From Gemmatimonadota bacterium (GTDB taxonomy: Bacteria > Gemmatimonadota > Gemmatimonadetes > Gemmatimonadales > Gemmatimonadaceae), in NCBI GenBank assembly GCA_016712265.1, contig JADJRJ010000030.1, forward strand, positions 744,001-808,000: a stretch of 64,000 nucleotides of DNA. The letters are read 5' to 3'. Below the pieces are notes generated by a model. It was not told where the DNA came from. It ran no database searches and saw only the letters and a program-made list of their open reading frames with translations. The position numbers were made by a program, and so were the translations under genes. Below are positions 34,591 through 42,877 of this stretch, piece by piece; the stretch's first letter is position 1, and each line of letters begins with the position of its first letter.

Positions 34591-35706
34591 CTAGTAACGA
34601 CTTCGGTGATCAGTCAAGGCGGCGACCAGCGCATCGAGGCGGAGCCACCCCAGTGGAGTCAGTCGAATCCGGTCACCGTGCCCGGTCGCCCACCCGGCCG
34701 CCATCCAGGAGCTAATCATCGGCGCGTCGGTCGCTCTGGTGAGCAGCCCGCGCGTGGTCCTCAGGTCCAGGTACACGCGTTCGAGTTCATGCTGGTCCGC
34801 ACTCAGTCGCTCGGCCCCCTCCAACGGGTCACGCGAGGCGTCCACGTCCCGTTCCCAGGCGGCAAGCGCCCGGCGATTCCACCGACGCTCCACCCCATCG
34901 AACCCATGCGCCGAGGGGCCGAGCCCGAGGTAAGCCACCCCCGACCAGTAGCTCGAGTTGTGGCGAGAATGAAACGCCGGCAGTGCGTAGTTCGAGACCT
35001 CGTAGTGGTCAAAGCCCGCGCGCGTGAGGCGTTCGTGCGTCGCGAGGAACTCCAGTTCATGCGCCTCTTCCGGCGAAGGAGACTCGGTGCCCCGTGAGAC
35101 CTGTCGACCCAGCGGCGTCTGCGGTTCCACCGTCAGTCCGTAACACGAGATGTGGTTCGGCCGAAGAGCGATCGCGGCATCCAGGTCGCGCGACCAGTCG
35201 CGTTCCAGCCCGACCGGGAGGGCGTAGATGAGATCCAGCGACAGATTGGCGATTCCGGCCTCGCGCAATGCGTCCACCGCCCGCTGGACCCGCGCGGCGT
35301 CGTGCCCGCGGTGCATCCAGGCCAGGACGCGCGGATCGAAGCTCTGCACGCCTAACGAGACGCGATTCACCCCGGCCGCCGCCCAGGCACGGGCGTTGGC
35401 GAGGTTCACGTCCTCCGGATTTGCCTCCACGGTCACCTCGGCGCCGTGGGACAGGGGGCAGAGGGACGCGACCTGCCGCACGAGGTCGGCAAGTCCCTCC
35501 CCACCCAGGCGCGACGGCGTGCCGCCGCCGAAGTAGAGGGTGTCCACGCCGTGCGCGGTCACTTCGCGGAGCGCCAGCTCCCGTGCGACGCGACCGGTGA
35601 ACGCGGACGCAGGCACCTCTCGCCGGACCGCGATGGAGAAGTCGCAGTAGACGCATCGCCGCGCGCAAAACGGGACGTGGACGTAGACGTGCTGATACGT
35701 CGTCAT
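34591..35706 (-). CDS. hemW: Radical SAM heme chaperone HemW
   Basis: Coproporphyrinogen-III-oxidase-like radical SAM protein that binds and delivers heme. The 371 residues begin MTTYQHVYVHVPFCARRCVYCDF, with the CxxxCxxC cluster at Cys14, 18 and 21; YFGGGTPSRL, VTVEANPEDVN and SLGVQSFDPRVL follow. The CxxxCxxCx(F) form and the length fit HemW rather than HemN. ATG at 35706 is chosen; the frame is open upstream into dprA but without conserved sequence. Confidence 0.93.
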   Translation of the reverse strand: MTTYQHVYVHVPFCARRCVYCDFSIAVRREVPASAFTGRVARELALREVTAHGVDTLYFGGGTPSRLGGEGLADLVRQVASLCPLSHGAEVTVEANPEDVNLANARAWAAAGVNRVSLGVQSFDPRVLAWMHRGHDAARVQRAVDALREAGIANLSLDLIYALPVGLERDWSRDLDAAIALRPNHISCYGLTVEPQTPLGRQVSRGTESPSPEEAHELEFLATHERLTRAGFDHYEVSNYALPAFHSRHNSSYWSGVAYLGLGPSAHGFDGVERRWNRRALAAWERDVDASRDPLEGAERLSADQHELERVYLDLRTTRGLLTRATDAPMISSWMAAGWATGHGDRIRLTPLGWLRLDALVAALTDHRSRY

Positions 35707-35752
35707 GCCGGAAGGTAGCGATGGCCGCCGCGCTGCAATTCGCGACGCCCGC

Positions 35753-36913
35753 TCACTCGCTACGGTGGACCACGCCAACCGCATCGACGGCGACCGCACC
35801 GCGCAGTTCCAGGGACGTGAGGGCCGCGACCACGTCGCTTACCGGAAGGTCCGCGGCAGCCACCAGTTCGTCCGGGCGGGCCGGCATGCGGGCGAGCGCG
35901 TCGAGCACTCGAGCCTCGGCGTCGGTCCATTCCCCGGGCGGTTCCTGCACCTCGCGGTGGGCGCGACGCGTCCGTCCACGGCTCGTGAGGTCAAGCACGG
36001 ACATCAGGTCAGGGACGCCAGTCACCACGTGTGCCCCGTCACGCAGCAACTGGTTGCTCCCGGCGGATGACTCGACGTCGATGGGACCGGGAACTCCCGC
36101 GACGGGTCGTGCCATGGCGATGGCGTGCTGCGCCGTAATGAGTGCGCCGGATTTCACGCCGGCCTCTACGACGAGCGTCACGTCGGCGAGGGCGGCGACG
36201 ATGCGATTCCTGCGGGGAAAGGCTCCAGGCAGAGCGCGCGTCCCGGGGATGACCTCCGAGACCACTAAACCGCGCGACCGGATGGTGCGATAGAGGGCGA
36301 GGTTCTCCCGAGGGTAGCAGACGTCCACGCCGGTGCCGAGGACCGCGACCGTGCCGCCACCCACCCGGAGCGCGGCCTCGTGGGCAACTGCATCGATGCC
36401 GCGAGCCAGGCCCGATATGAGGACAGCGCCCGCGCGGGCGATACCTCGCCCCATGCGTTCGGCCACCTGCAGTCCATAATTTGTCGCCGTACGGGTCCCC
36501 ACCACCGCGATCGCAGGGGGATGCAAGAGCGAGACATTCCCGATAGCGAACAACACGAGCGGAGGGTCCTCCAGCGCGTGCAACGACGCGGGATACCCTG
36601 GCGCCCCCGCGAGCACCATGGCGATTCCGCCGTCCCTGCAGCGCGCCTCCACCATGCGGGCCCGCTCGATGGCCGGGAGCCGGTCGGCCATCGGGAGGCT
36701 GCCGGCGGCCTCAATCGCGGACCCGTAACGCTCGATCAGCCGCGCTGCCCCAACCCCTCCGAGGCCCCGCACGCATCGCAGGACCAGCGCGGCGGGTGGC
36801 TCGACGACCGCCGGCGGGCACGCCGCCGGATCGGTGCGGGCTGCGATCGCCGCGGGACCACCAGGCGCCCCCGCAGCCCCCGAGCTTGCCGGCTCGCGGC
36901 GTTCAGCCTTCAC
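35753..36913 (-). CDS. dprA: DNA-processing protein DprA
   Basis: Loads RecA onto incoming single-stranded DNA during natural transformation. The 386 residues have an N-terminal helical part with GLGGVGAARLIERYG, the extended Rossmann fold (AIAVVGTRTATNYGLQVAERMGRG, VLISGLARGIDAVAHEAAL, TVAVLGTGVDVCYPREN, GAFPRRNRIVAALADVTLVVEAGVKSGALITAQHA) and a C-terminal winged helix from about 320. GTG start overlapping the obgE stop by 11 bases. Presence is consistent with transformability but does not prove it. Confidence 0.94.
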   Translation of the reverse strand: MKAERREPASSGAAGAPGGPAAIAARTDPAACPPAVVEPPAALVLRCVRGLGGVGAARLIERYGSAIEAAGSLPMADRLPAIERARMVEARCRDGGIAMVLAGAPGYPASLHALEDPPLVLFAIGNVSLLHPPAIAVVGTRTATNYGLQVAERMGRGIARAGAVLISGLARGIDAVAHEAALRVGGGTVAVLGTGVDVCYPRENLALYRTIRSRGLVVSEVIPGTRALPGAFPRRNRIVAALADVTLVVEAGVKSGALITAQHAIAMARPVAGVPGPIDVESSAGSNQLLRDGAHVVTGVPDLMSVLDLTSRGRTRRAHREVQEPPGEWTDAEARVLDALARMPARPDELVAAADLPVSDVVAALTSLELRGAVAVDAVGVVHRSE

Positions 36914-37901
36914 CGGTGGCGCGACGCAACTCGAGGAGTCGAGTCCACCACGCCGACATCATCGGCTCGAGCCCCATGCGGCCGGGGGCGCTCACGGCGA
37001 ACATCGCGAAGGCCTCCGGCGCTTCCACCGGTGGTATGTACGATTCCCCCATTAGGTCCATCTTGGTGAACACAATGCACCAGGGCTTGGCGGCGAGCTC
37101 CGCCGAGTAGCTCGTGATCTCGTGGCGCAGCTGGTCCAGCTCCGCCTGCCAATCCATCGCATCGATCGGGATGAGGAAGGCAAGCAACCGCGTCCGCTCG
37201 ATGTGCCGCAGGAACTGAAGACCCAGCCCCTTCCCCTCGCTCGCGCCCTCGATGATGCCGGGAATGTCGGCCACGACAAACGAGCGGTGGTCGGACAGCG
37301 GCACGACCCCGAGGTTGGGGGACAGCGTGGTGAAGGGGTAATCCCCGATCTTCGGCCGCGCGGCCGAGATCACGGAGAGCAAGGTGGACTTGCCGGCGTT
37401 CGGCTGCCCGACCAGGCCCACATCGGCAATCAGCTTGAGTTCGAGATCGAGCGAGCGTTCCTCGCCTTCCTCACCCGGCTGCCATTCCCGCGGCGACTGG
37501 TGCGTGGAGGTGGCGAAAAAGGCGTTGCCCTTGCCGCCGCGCCCTCCTCGCGCGACGACGAGTTCCTCACCATGAGAGAGGACCTCGCCGACGAACTTCC
37601 CGGTCTCGTGCTCGCGGATCACGGTACCCGGCGGCACCGGAAGGAGGATGTCATTCCCCGACGCTCCGGTTCGGTTGGAGCCCTCACCGTGCTCGCCGCG
37701 CTCCGCTGCCCAGGCGTCACGGTAGGTGTAGTCGAGCAAGGTGGCGAGGTTGCGATCCGCGCGCACGATCACGTCGCCCCCCTTGCCTCCGTCGCCGCCA
37801 TCGGGGCCGCCCATGGGGACAAACTTCTCACGCCGGAAGGAAACCTGCCCCGACCCTCCGGTTCCCGCGCTCACGCGCACCACAACACGATCGACGAACA
37901 T
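36903..37901 (-). CDS. obgE: GTPase ObgE
   Basis: Ribosome-assembly and stress-related GTPase. The 332 residues consist of the glycine-rich Obg fold (VSAGTGGSGQVSFRREKFVPMGGPDGGDGGKGGDVI) and a GTPase domain with GQPNAGKSTLLS (about 166), DIPGIIEG and the FTKMDL G4 motif. The variable C-terminal OCT domain is absent, as in many Obg proteins. TGATG coupling with the upstream CMD-like gene. Confidence 0.96.
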   Translation of the reverse strand: MFVDRVVVRVSAGTGGSGQVSFRREKFVPMGGPDGGDGGKGGDVIVRADRNLATLLDYTYRDAWAAERGEHGEGSNRTGASGNDILLPVPPGTVIREHETGKFVGEVLSHGEELVVARGGRGGKGNAFFATSTHQSPREWQPGEEGEERSLDLELKLIADVGLVGQPNAGKSTLLSVISAARPKIGDYPFTTLSPNLGVVPLSDHRSFVVADIPGIIEGASEGKGLGLQFLRHIERTRLLAFLIPIDAMDWQAELDQLRHEITSYSAELAAKPWCIVFTKMDLMGESYIPPVEAPEAFAMFAVSAPGRMGLEPMMSAWWTRLLELRRATGEG

Positions 37902-38542
37902 CAGGCCCCCAGGACGCGTGAAAGAAGGTGGTGCCCGCGAGCAAGGGCCTCGTCAGGCACCAGGCCGACGAGCGAAGCCAGGACCTCGCGCAGGTCGGAC
38001 GGTGCGGCACCCACATTGAGCGCGCCGTGCAGGTGCGCGTGTAACTGGCGATCCTGCGCCGCAGCCAGGCACGCGGCCACGATGCAGCACTCTCGACGCG
38101 TGAGGTCCAGGGCGGGTCGCGACAGCACCTTCCCGTACCCCTCGACGATCATCCATGCGTCCAATGCAGGATGCAGCTGGCGGATATTGCGTCGCAGCGG
38201 GTCGTAGAACTCTCCGTACACCTCGGCGCAGGTCGCCTCGCCCGCCGCGCGCCAGCCCGCGGAGGACGCCTCATGCGCGTCCTCATCCGCAAGCGGGGCC
38301 GCAACACCCGAGACGCGCCTCCACTCGCGCGCCGCGTTCAGCGCTCGCGGAAATCCGGCAAACAGGTAGGACTGCAAGATGACTTCCTCAACCCATGGGG
38401 TACGAACGATCGTGGCATCGGCCAGCGCGCGCCGGATTCCGTCCTCGTTGCTACCGGCAATCGCCGCCGCGAGACGCACCAGCAGGCGCAACTCGTCATT
38501 CCAGACGGTGAAGGTCGGTGCGGACGATGTATCGGGCATCAT
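37901..38542 (-). CDS. Carboxymuconolactone decarboxylase-like protein
   Basis: Helical protein of 213 residues carrying two repeats of the CMD/AhpD fold. The second half shows the recognisable LTRRECCIVAACLAAAQDRQLHAHLHGALNVGAAPSDLREVL; the first half (VRTPWVEEVILQSYLFAGFPRALNA) is a degenerate copy. A Cys-Cys pair stands where AhpD proteins have CxxC, so disulfide reductase activity is doubtful. Family members include decarboxylases and peroxidase partners; the role here is unknown. Two consecutive ATG codons mark the start; coupled to obgE. Confidence 0.82.
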   Translation of the reverse strand: MMPDTSSAPTFTVWNDELRLLVRLAAAIAGSNEDGIRRALADATIVRTPWVEEVILQSYLFAGFPRALNAAREWRRVSGVAAPLADEDAHEASSAGWRAAGEATCAEVYGEFYDPLRRNIRQLHPALDAWMIVEGYGKVLSRPALDLTRRECCIVAACLAAAQDRQLHAHLHGALNVGAAPSDLREVLASLVGLVPDEALARGHHLLSRVLGA

Positions 38543-38569
38543 CGTCGTGTCCCGCAGGGTATCAAAACT

Positions 38570-39562
38570 TCAGGCATCGATGGGCCGCACCTCCCCCACC
38601 ACCTCGCCTCGCGTGTTCTTCACGCGTGGTCGCAGGTAGTCGGCGAGGCGCGCGGGCAGTGTCTCGGGAAGCACGCCAAGCAACTGCAGCAGACGCAGGA
38701 CGCCCACATGCTGCGCGCGCGAGGCGCCGTCCTCGGCCTTCACGGCAAAGCCGACGCCCCGATCAAGAATCGCCACGGAGTGCACGCCTTCTGCCCCAAT
38801 CTTGGGGATGACATTCCCACCCGTCTCCTCGACCACGATCGAGTCAAAACGGTCGGTGCCGGCAAACAGCAGGGGACGCGTGCGGATGGCGCGCGCGATG
38901 CGCGACGGGTGTTCGTCCCCTCGCGAGGCGGCGGCGCCGAACATGGCCCACGCCCGCGCCATGTGGGCGAGAGGCAAGCCGAACACCACCACGCCGCACC
39001 CGTCCACCCCTCGCGTGATCTTGTCGGACGGGACCCCGGTCCAAGCCGCAACAGATTCCAGGACAGCGGCCTGCACCGGATGGCCTTCGCGCTCGTACGC
39101 ATGGGTCGGCCAGCCGGACAGGTGGGCACGCGCCAACATGGCAGCGTGTTTTCCCGAGCAGTTGTTGTGCAGGCGCGTCGGCGGGAGGCCGCTTTCGCGG
39201 ACCAGGCGCGCCCCGCGGCGGGACAGCGGCTCATGCGGTCCGCAGGCCAGGTCCCCCTCCTCAAGCCCGATCGCCTGCAACATCCGGGAGGCCACCTCCA
39301 CATGCTCCGGCTCGCCCCCATGCGAGGCGCAGGCCAATGCCAGCTCGTCATCCCCCCATACCAGTTCGTCAAAACCGCCGGTTTCGAGGAACGGCATCAC
39401 TTGGAATGGCTTGGCGCAGGACCGCCACGGGCACTGCAGGAACGGGTCACGAGCCGTGCCCACCAACCCGGCGCTGGCCTGCCACACCGCAGCGTGCACG
39501 CGGTGCCGGGATTCGGTCATCGGGCCACGGGTCACCACGACATCGAGCTGGTACGTATCCAT
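38570..39562 (-). CDS. Asparaginase II-type protein (PF06089 family)
   Basis: Putative L-asparaginase unrelated in fold to the classical enzymes. The 330 residues show the family blocks WRSCAKPFQVMPFLETGG, ACASHGGEPEHVEVASRML, LHNNCSGKHAAMLARA, GVDGCGVVVFGLPLAHMA and VVEETGGNVIPKIGAEGVHSVA. It starts divergently from the heptose kinase gene (87-base gap). A second, classical asparaginase gene lies at 50453-51427. Confidence 0.9.
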   Translation of the reverse strand: MDTYQLDVVVTRGPMTESRHRVHAAVWQASAGLVGTARDPFLQCPWRSCAKPFQVMPFLETGGFDELVWGDDELALACASHGGEPEHVEVASRMLQAIGLEEGDLACGPHEPLSRRGARLVRESGLPPTRLHNNCSGKHAAMLARAHLSGWPTHAYEREGHPVQAAVLESVAAWTGVPSDKITRGVDGCGVVVFGLPLAHMARAWAMFGAAASRGDEHPSRIARAIRTRPLLFAGTDRFDSIVVEETGGNVIPKIGAEGVHSVAILDRGVGFAVKAEDGASRAQHVGVLRLLQLLGVLPETLPARLADYLRPRVKNTRGEVVGEVRPIDA

Positions 39563-39649
39563 GCGACGGGCAAGATAACCGGCACCGCTCCGAATCCGGC
39601 GATCTGGTCGCGTTGACCCTGTTACCGGAGGGCTCGTAGCTTCCCGGCC

Positions 39650-40660
39650 ATGTCTTCAAACCACCTGAGCACCGCGCGCCTGCGCACCCTCCTCGCCGCG
39701 ATGCGCGGCCGACGGATCGCCGTCATCGGCGACGCCATGCTGGATGTGTACCTGCGCGGTGACGTCGAGCGCATCTCCCCGGAGGCCCCGGTCCCGGTCG
39801 TGCGGGTCCGGGAGCGCAAGTACGCCCTGGGTGGCGCGGCGAACGTCGGACAGAACGTGGTCGCCTCGGGGGCCATCGGCGCCCTCGTGGCCGTCGTCGG
39901 CGACGACCCATCGGGCGCACGTTTCGCGGAGATGTGGGCTGCACACGGCGGAGACGGCCGCGGCGTCCTGCGCGTGGAGCGCCCGACGACGACCAAAACG
40001 CGCCTGGTCGCGCGCTCGCAGCAGGTCGTGCGCTTCGACGAGGAAGACGACGCGGACCTCGGGCCGGCGGATCGCGAGCGCATCTGCGGCGCCATCGATG
40101 CGGCGATTGCCGACTGTGATGCCGTGGTCCTCGAGGACTACAACAAGGGAGTCCTGACGGCCGGGGTCATCACCCACGCGATGGAGCGGGCGCAGGCGCG
40201 CGGCGTGCCGGTCGTCGTCGATCCCAAGTTCCGGAATTTCTTTGCCTACCGCGGCGCGACGATCTTCAAGCCCAACCGTCGTGAGCTGGAATCCGCGTTA
40301 GGCGCCGCGGTCCATCTCGACGACGCCGGGACCCTGCCCGCGACCCTGCACCGGCTCGGCGCGGGCCACCTGTTGTTGACGTTGGGCGAGCGCGGGATGG
40401 CCCTGGTTGGCGCCGACGGGGAGGTGCACCAGATCCAGTCGGCGGCCCGTGAGGTCTATGATGTCGTAGGAGCGGGAGACACCGTGACGGCGTACCTCGC
40501 GACCTCGTTGGCCGCGGGGGCCACCGCACTGGAGGCGGCGATCGTGGCGAACCTCGCGGCCGGGGTCGAGGTGGGGAAGCTCGGGGCCGCCACGGTGTCG
40601 CCCGAGGAGATCGAGGCCGCCGCCCACCAGGCACGCGTCGACCCGCGCCCGCCGGGGTGA
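39650..40660 (+). CDS. rfaE1: D-glycero-beta-D-manno-heptose-7-phosphate kinase
   Basis: Ribokinase-family sugar kinase of 336 residues corresponding to the kinase half of HldE; it phosphorylates heptose 7-phosphate on the way to ADP-heptose for LPS inner core. GDAMLDVYLRGDVERISPEAPVPVVRV, GGAANVGQNVVASGA, VLEDYNKGVLT and the anion-hole motif VYDVVGAGDTVTAYLA are all present. The adenylyltransferase half is absent, so a separate enzyme must supply it. A GmhA-like isomerase, the preceding step, is at 52.2 kb. tRNA-Ile follows 15 bases downstream. Confidence 0.93.
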   Translation: MSSNHLSTARLRTLLAAMRGRRIAVIGDAMLDVYLRGDVERISPEAPVPVVRVRERKYALGGAANVGQNVVASGAIGALVAVVGDDPSGARFAEMWAAHGGDGRGVLRVERPTTTKTRLVARSQQVVRFDEEDDADLGPADRERICGAIDAAIADCDAVVLEDYNKGVLTAGVITHAMERAQARGVPVVVDPKFRNFFAYRGATIFKPNRRELESALGAAVHLDDAGTLPATLHRLGAGHLLLTLGERGMALVGADGEVHQIQSAAREVYDVVGAGDTVTAYLATSLAAGATALEAAIVANLAAGVEVGKLGAATVSPEEIEAAAHQARVDPRPPG

Positions 40661-40675
40661 TAGCTTTGGTGACAC

Positions 40676-40749
40676 GGGCCCTTAGCTCAGCCGGTTAGAG
40701 CAGCGGACTCATAATCCGACGGTCGCAGGTTCGAACCCTGCAGGGCCCA
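40676..40749 (+). tRNA. tRNA-Ile2 (anticodon CAU)
   Basis: Cloverleaf of 74 bases: acceptor GGGCCCT/AGGGCCC, D arm TAGCTCAGCCGGTTAGAGC, anticodon loop CTCATAA with CAT at 40710-40712, T arm CAGGTTCGAACCCTG, discriminator A. The GGGCCCT acceptor and overall sequence resemble isoleucine tRNAs whose C34 becomes lysidine rather than elongator or initiator Met. CCA is not encoded. Confidence 0.88.
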
Positions 40750-40788
40750 TTCGCGGTGTACAAAGAACCAGGCCGGCGGCCGTCGCGC

Positions 40789-42639
40789 TCAGGGGACTGG
40801 GGGGCGAGACACTCCGGCTCCCGTCGTCAGGGCCTCGGCCAACGACGAGACCCATCGCGTCGTCTGCGGATAGTTGGCGCGCGGAGCCCCGATGAACGTG
40901 TTCCGTGCAAAGGTCCAGGTGCCCTGCACCGCCGCCCGCAAGGCGCGCTCGCCTTCCCCCGCCGCCGACGCGCCCACCCCGTACGTGCCAATCGGCAGGA
41001 TGTTCTCGTCAAAGCGGAAGCCGCTGACGGCCGGCCAGTTCCCGCCGTCGAGTCCCATGATGATCGCCTCGCGCGAATAGTTGCCGCGCGCCCAGGTGTT
41101 GCGGACGAACTGGATATCGCGCGCCTTGGCCAACAGGAGGATTGCACGCGCATCTCCGTTGTACGGGGCCATGTTGAGGCTGTCGATCCAGTTCCCCGTC
41201 ACCAGGATGCGCGAGAGCGGTGTGTCCACGGGAAAGCGTTCGGGGGCCCCTGCCAGGCCGAAGCCGGCCCCGACATTCACGATCGTGTTGCCGCGGATGG
41301 TGACGTCGGTGACGCGGCACCAGGTGCAACGCCCCTCCTGGTTGACGGACTTGAGGCCGATCGCATATCCGGTCTGCCCATCAAGCCACGACCCATCCAG
41401 CCGATTCCCCTCGATCAACACGCGGCACGCGTTCTTGCTCTCGTAGAGAAGCTTGACCAGGTAGCTGCCGCTCTTGGTGGGGGTCCCGATGTTGCGCCAT
41501 GCCACGGACTTGCGGATCAGGTTCCCACGCACCGTGATGTCGCACGGTACCAGTCCCGGGATCGCAGGATCGGCACCGCCAAACATGATGTTCTCACTCG
41601 CGGCTTCGAGCAGGTTGTTCTCGAACAGGAACGGCCCCGGGCCGTTCCAGCTGATCAGGCATTGGCTATCTGCATTGCGCTCGTGGATCTCGGTGCACCA
41701 CGAATCGCGCACCACGTGACCCACCCCATTCAGCACGGCCCCGCGCCGCACGTTCTGGTGAAGCCACCCCTTGAAATGGACATGGGAGAAGTGCACGTCG
41801 CGCGGCAACTCGGCCACGGCGCGCTCGCCAATGAACTCCCCAACAAAGACATGCGACATCGGCCCCTGGGCCAGGGCGCTGTCCGTCGTGAACTCGATTC
41901 CCTGGACGACCCACCGACTCGCCCCACGATGAAACTGAACGACGCTCTGGTTCACCAGCGCGGCCACCAGGCGCGGCAATCGCTCACCACCGCGCAACCG
42001 CACTCCACGGGTCATCGTCGTGTCGGCGCGAAGGACACCCCAGCTGGTGTCCCCAGTACGCCGCGCATTCACGTGCCAGTTGCCATGGAGCACGGTCCCC
42101 ATCGGCAGGCAGATCACCCGAGCGCCACCTTCGTTCAACGCCGCCTGCAGCGCGCTCGCGGACGTCGGCCGGACGGTGCACGGTCGCGTCGTGAGGTCTG
42201 CAGGCCAGGACGGCTCCCGTTGGGGCAACACCGGAGCTTTGATCCCCGCCGGCGGTTGCTCGGTGGTATCCGGAGGGGGCGGCCCGGCGACGCGCACGGA
42301 CACACTGCCCTGTGCCTGCCCGCGCGTGGCCTGCACAGTGACCACGCCGTTCGATCGCGCCTGGGCGAGCTCCAACTGGCGCCCCACGGGGTCCCACGCC
42401 AGCGTGGCCCGTGTGGTGTCATCCACCGCGAACGTCGCGCTATCCATCACCGTCCCAGCGGAGTCGTACCGGATGCTGATCTGCACAACGGCGGGCAGGC
42501 TGGGAGCCGCCTGCAGGACACTGTCTGACGCGCTGAGCGAGAGCACTGGTGGTGCCGCGAGCACGGTCACGCTCGCCGTCGCCGGGTGATCACACCCAGC
42601 GACACACGAGGACACCAAGCCCCAGCCCCACAAACGCAT
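40789..42639 (-). CDS. Secreted lipoprotein with right-handed beta-helix
   Basis: From ATG at 42639 (GGTGAG ten bases upstream) it has 616 residues. MRLWGWGLVSSCVAGCD is a short signal with two possible lipobox cysteines, Cys12 and Cys16. Residues about 20-120 look like a bacterial Ig-like domain (LSLSASDSVLQAAPSLP, SVSVRVAG). A proline-rich linker leads to a parallel beta-helix of repeated short strands (VVQGIEFTTDS, FLFENNLLEAASENIMF, VLIEGNRLDGSWLDG, VTIRGNTIVNVG, ILVTGNWIDS), as in polysaccharide lyases and surface proteins. Catalytic residues cannot be named, so function is unknown. It is convergent with tRNA-Ile. Confidence 0.8.
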   Translation of the reverse strand: MRLWGWGLVSSCVAGCDHPATASVTVLAAPPVLSLSASDSVLQAAPSLPAVVQISIRYDSAGTVMDSATFAVDDTTRATLAWDPVGRQLELAQARSNGVVTVQATRGQAQGSVSVRVAGPPPPDTTEQPPAGIKAPVLPQREPSWPADLTTRPCTVRPTSASALQAALNEGGARVICLPMGTVLHGNWHVNARRTGDTSWGVLRADTTMTRGVRLRGGERLPRLVAALVNQSVVQFHRGASRWVVQGIEFTTDSALAQGPMSHVFVGEFIGERAVAELPRDVHFSHVHFKGWLHQNVRRGAVLNGVGHVVRDSWCTEIHERNADSQCLISWNGPGPFLFENNLLEAASENIMFGGADPAIPGLVPCDITVRGNLIRKSVAWRNIGTPTKSGSYLVKLLYESKNACRVLIEGNRLDGSWLDGQTGYAIGLKSVNQEGRCTWCRVTDVTIRGNTIVNVGAGFGLAGAPERFPVDTPLSRILVTGNWIDSLNMAPYNGDARAILLLAKARDIQFVRNTWARGNYSREAIIMGLDGGNWPAVSGFRFDENILPIGTYGVGASAAGEGERALRAAVQGTWTFARNTFIGAPRANYPQTTRWVSSLAEALTTGAGVSRPPVP

Positions 42640-42730
42640 GATCGTTTGGCTCACCAACAATCCCATCGGTCGAATCCGCGAAATCTAGGCGTGAGCCGGC
42701 GTGACGCCGGGATGTTGCCTCGCACACGGT

Positions 42731-42748
42731 GTGTGCGCCGGCGCACAC
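42731..42748. repeat. Perfect 18-bp palindrome
   Basis: GTGTGCGCCGGCGCACAC is a perfect inverted repeat three bases downstream of the small-subunit stop, within the 112-base gap before the beta-helix gene. It could end the MFS transcript, though no T tract follows, or be a dimeric regulator site. Confidence 0.6.
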
Positions 42749-42751
42749 GTT

Positions 42752-42877
42752 TCACCCGGGGCTCGCCGGCCGAAAGAGGGCAAGCGAACGCTGGACGACC
42801 TGCCAAATACCCCACGCGGCCGGAATCCCCACCACGAGCCAGGACAGGGCGAGCCGCCACCCATCGCGACGGCTCAC
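42752..42877 (-). CDS. MFS transporter small subunit, 41 residues
   Basis: Micro-gene immediately after the MFS transporter. GTG at 42877 overlaps the transporter stop (GTGA). The product begins MSRRDGWRLALSWLVVGIPA and ends FRPASPG: a basic N-terminus, one hydrophobic helix (about 9-29) and a short tail. Such single-helix proteins are known next to OFA-family transporters and are annotated as their small subunit; the function is not established. Position, overlap and shape support a real gene. Confidence 0.78.
   Translation of the reverse strand: MSRRDGWRLALSWLVVGIPAAWGIWQVVQRSLALFRPASPG

Noticed and set aside
34581..34640. CIRCE operator before hrcA
   Set aside because: TTAGCACTC-N9-GAGTGCTAA or a recognisable half was not found near hrcA or hemW.
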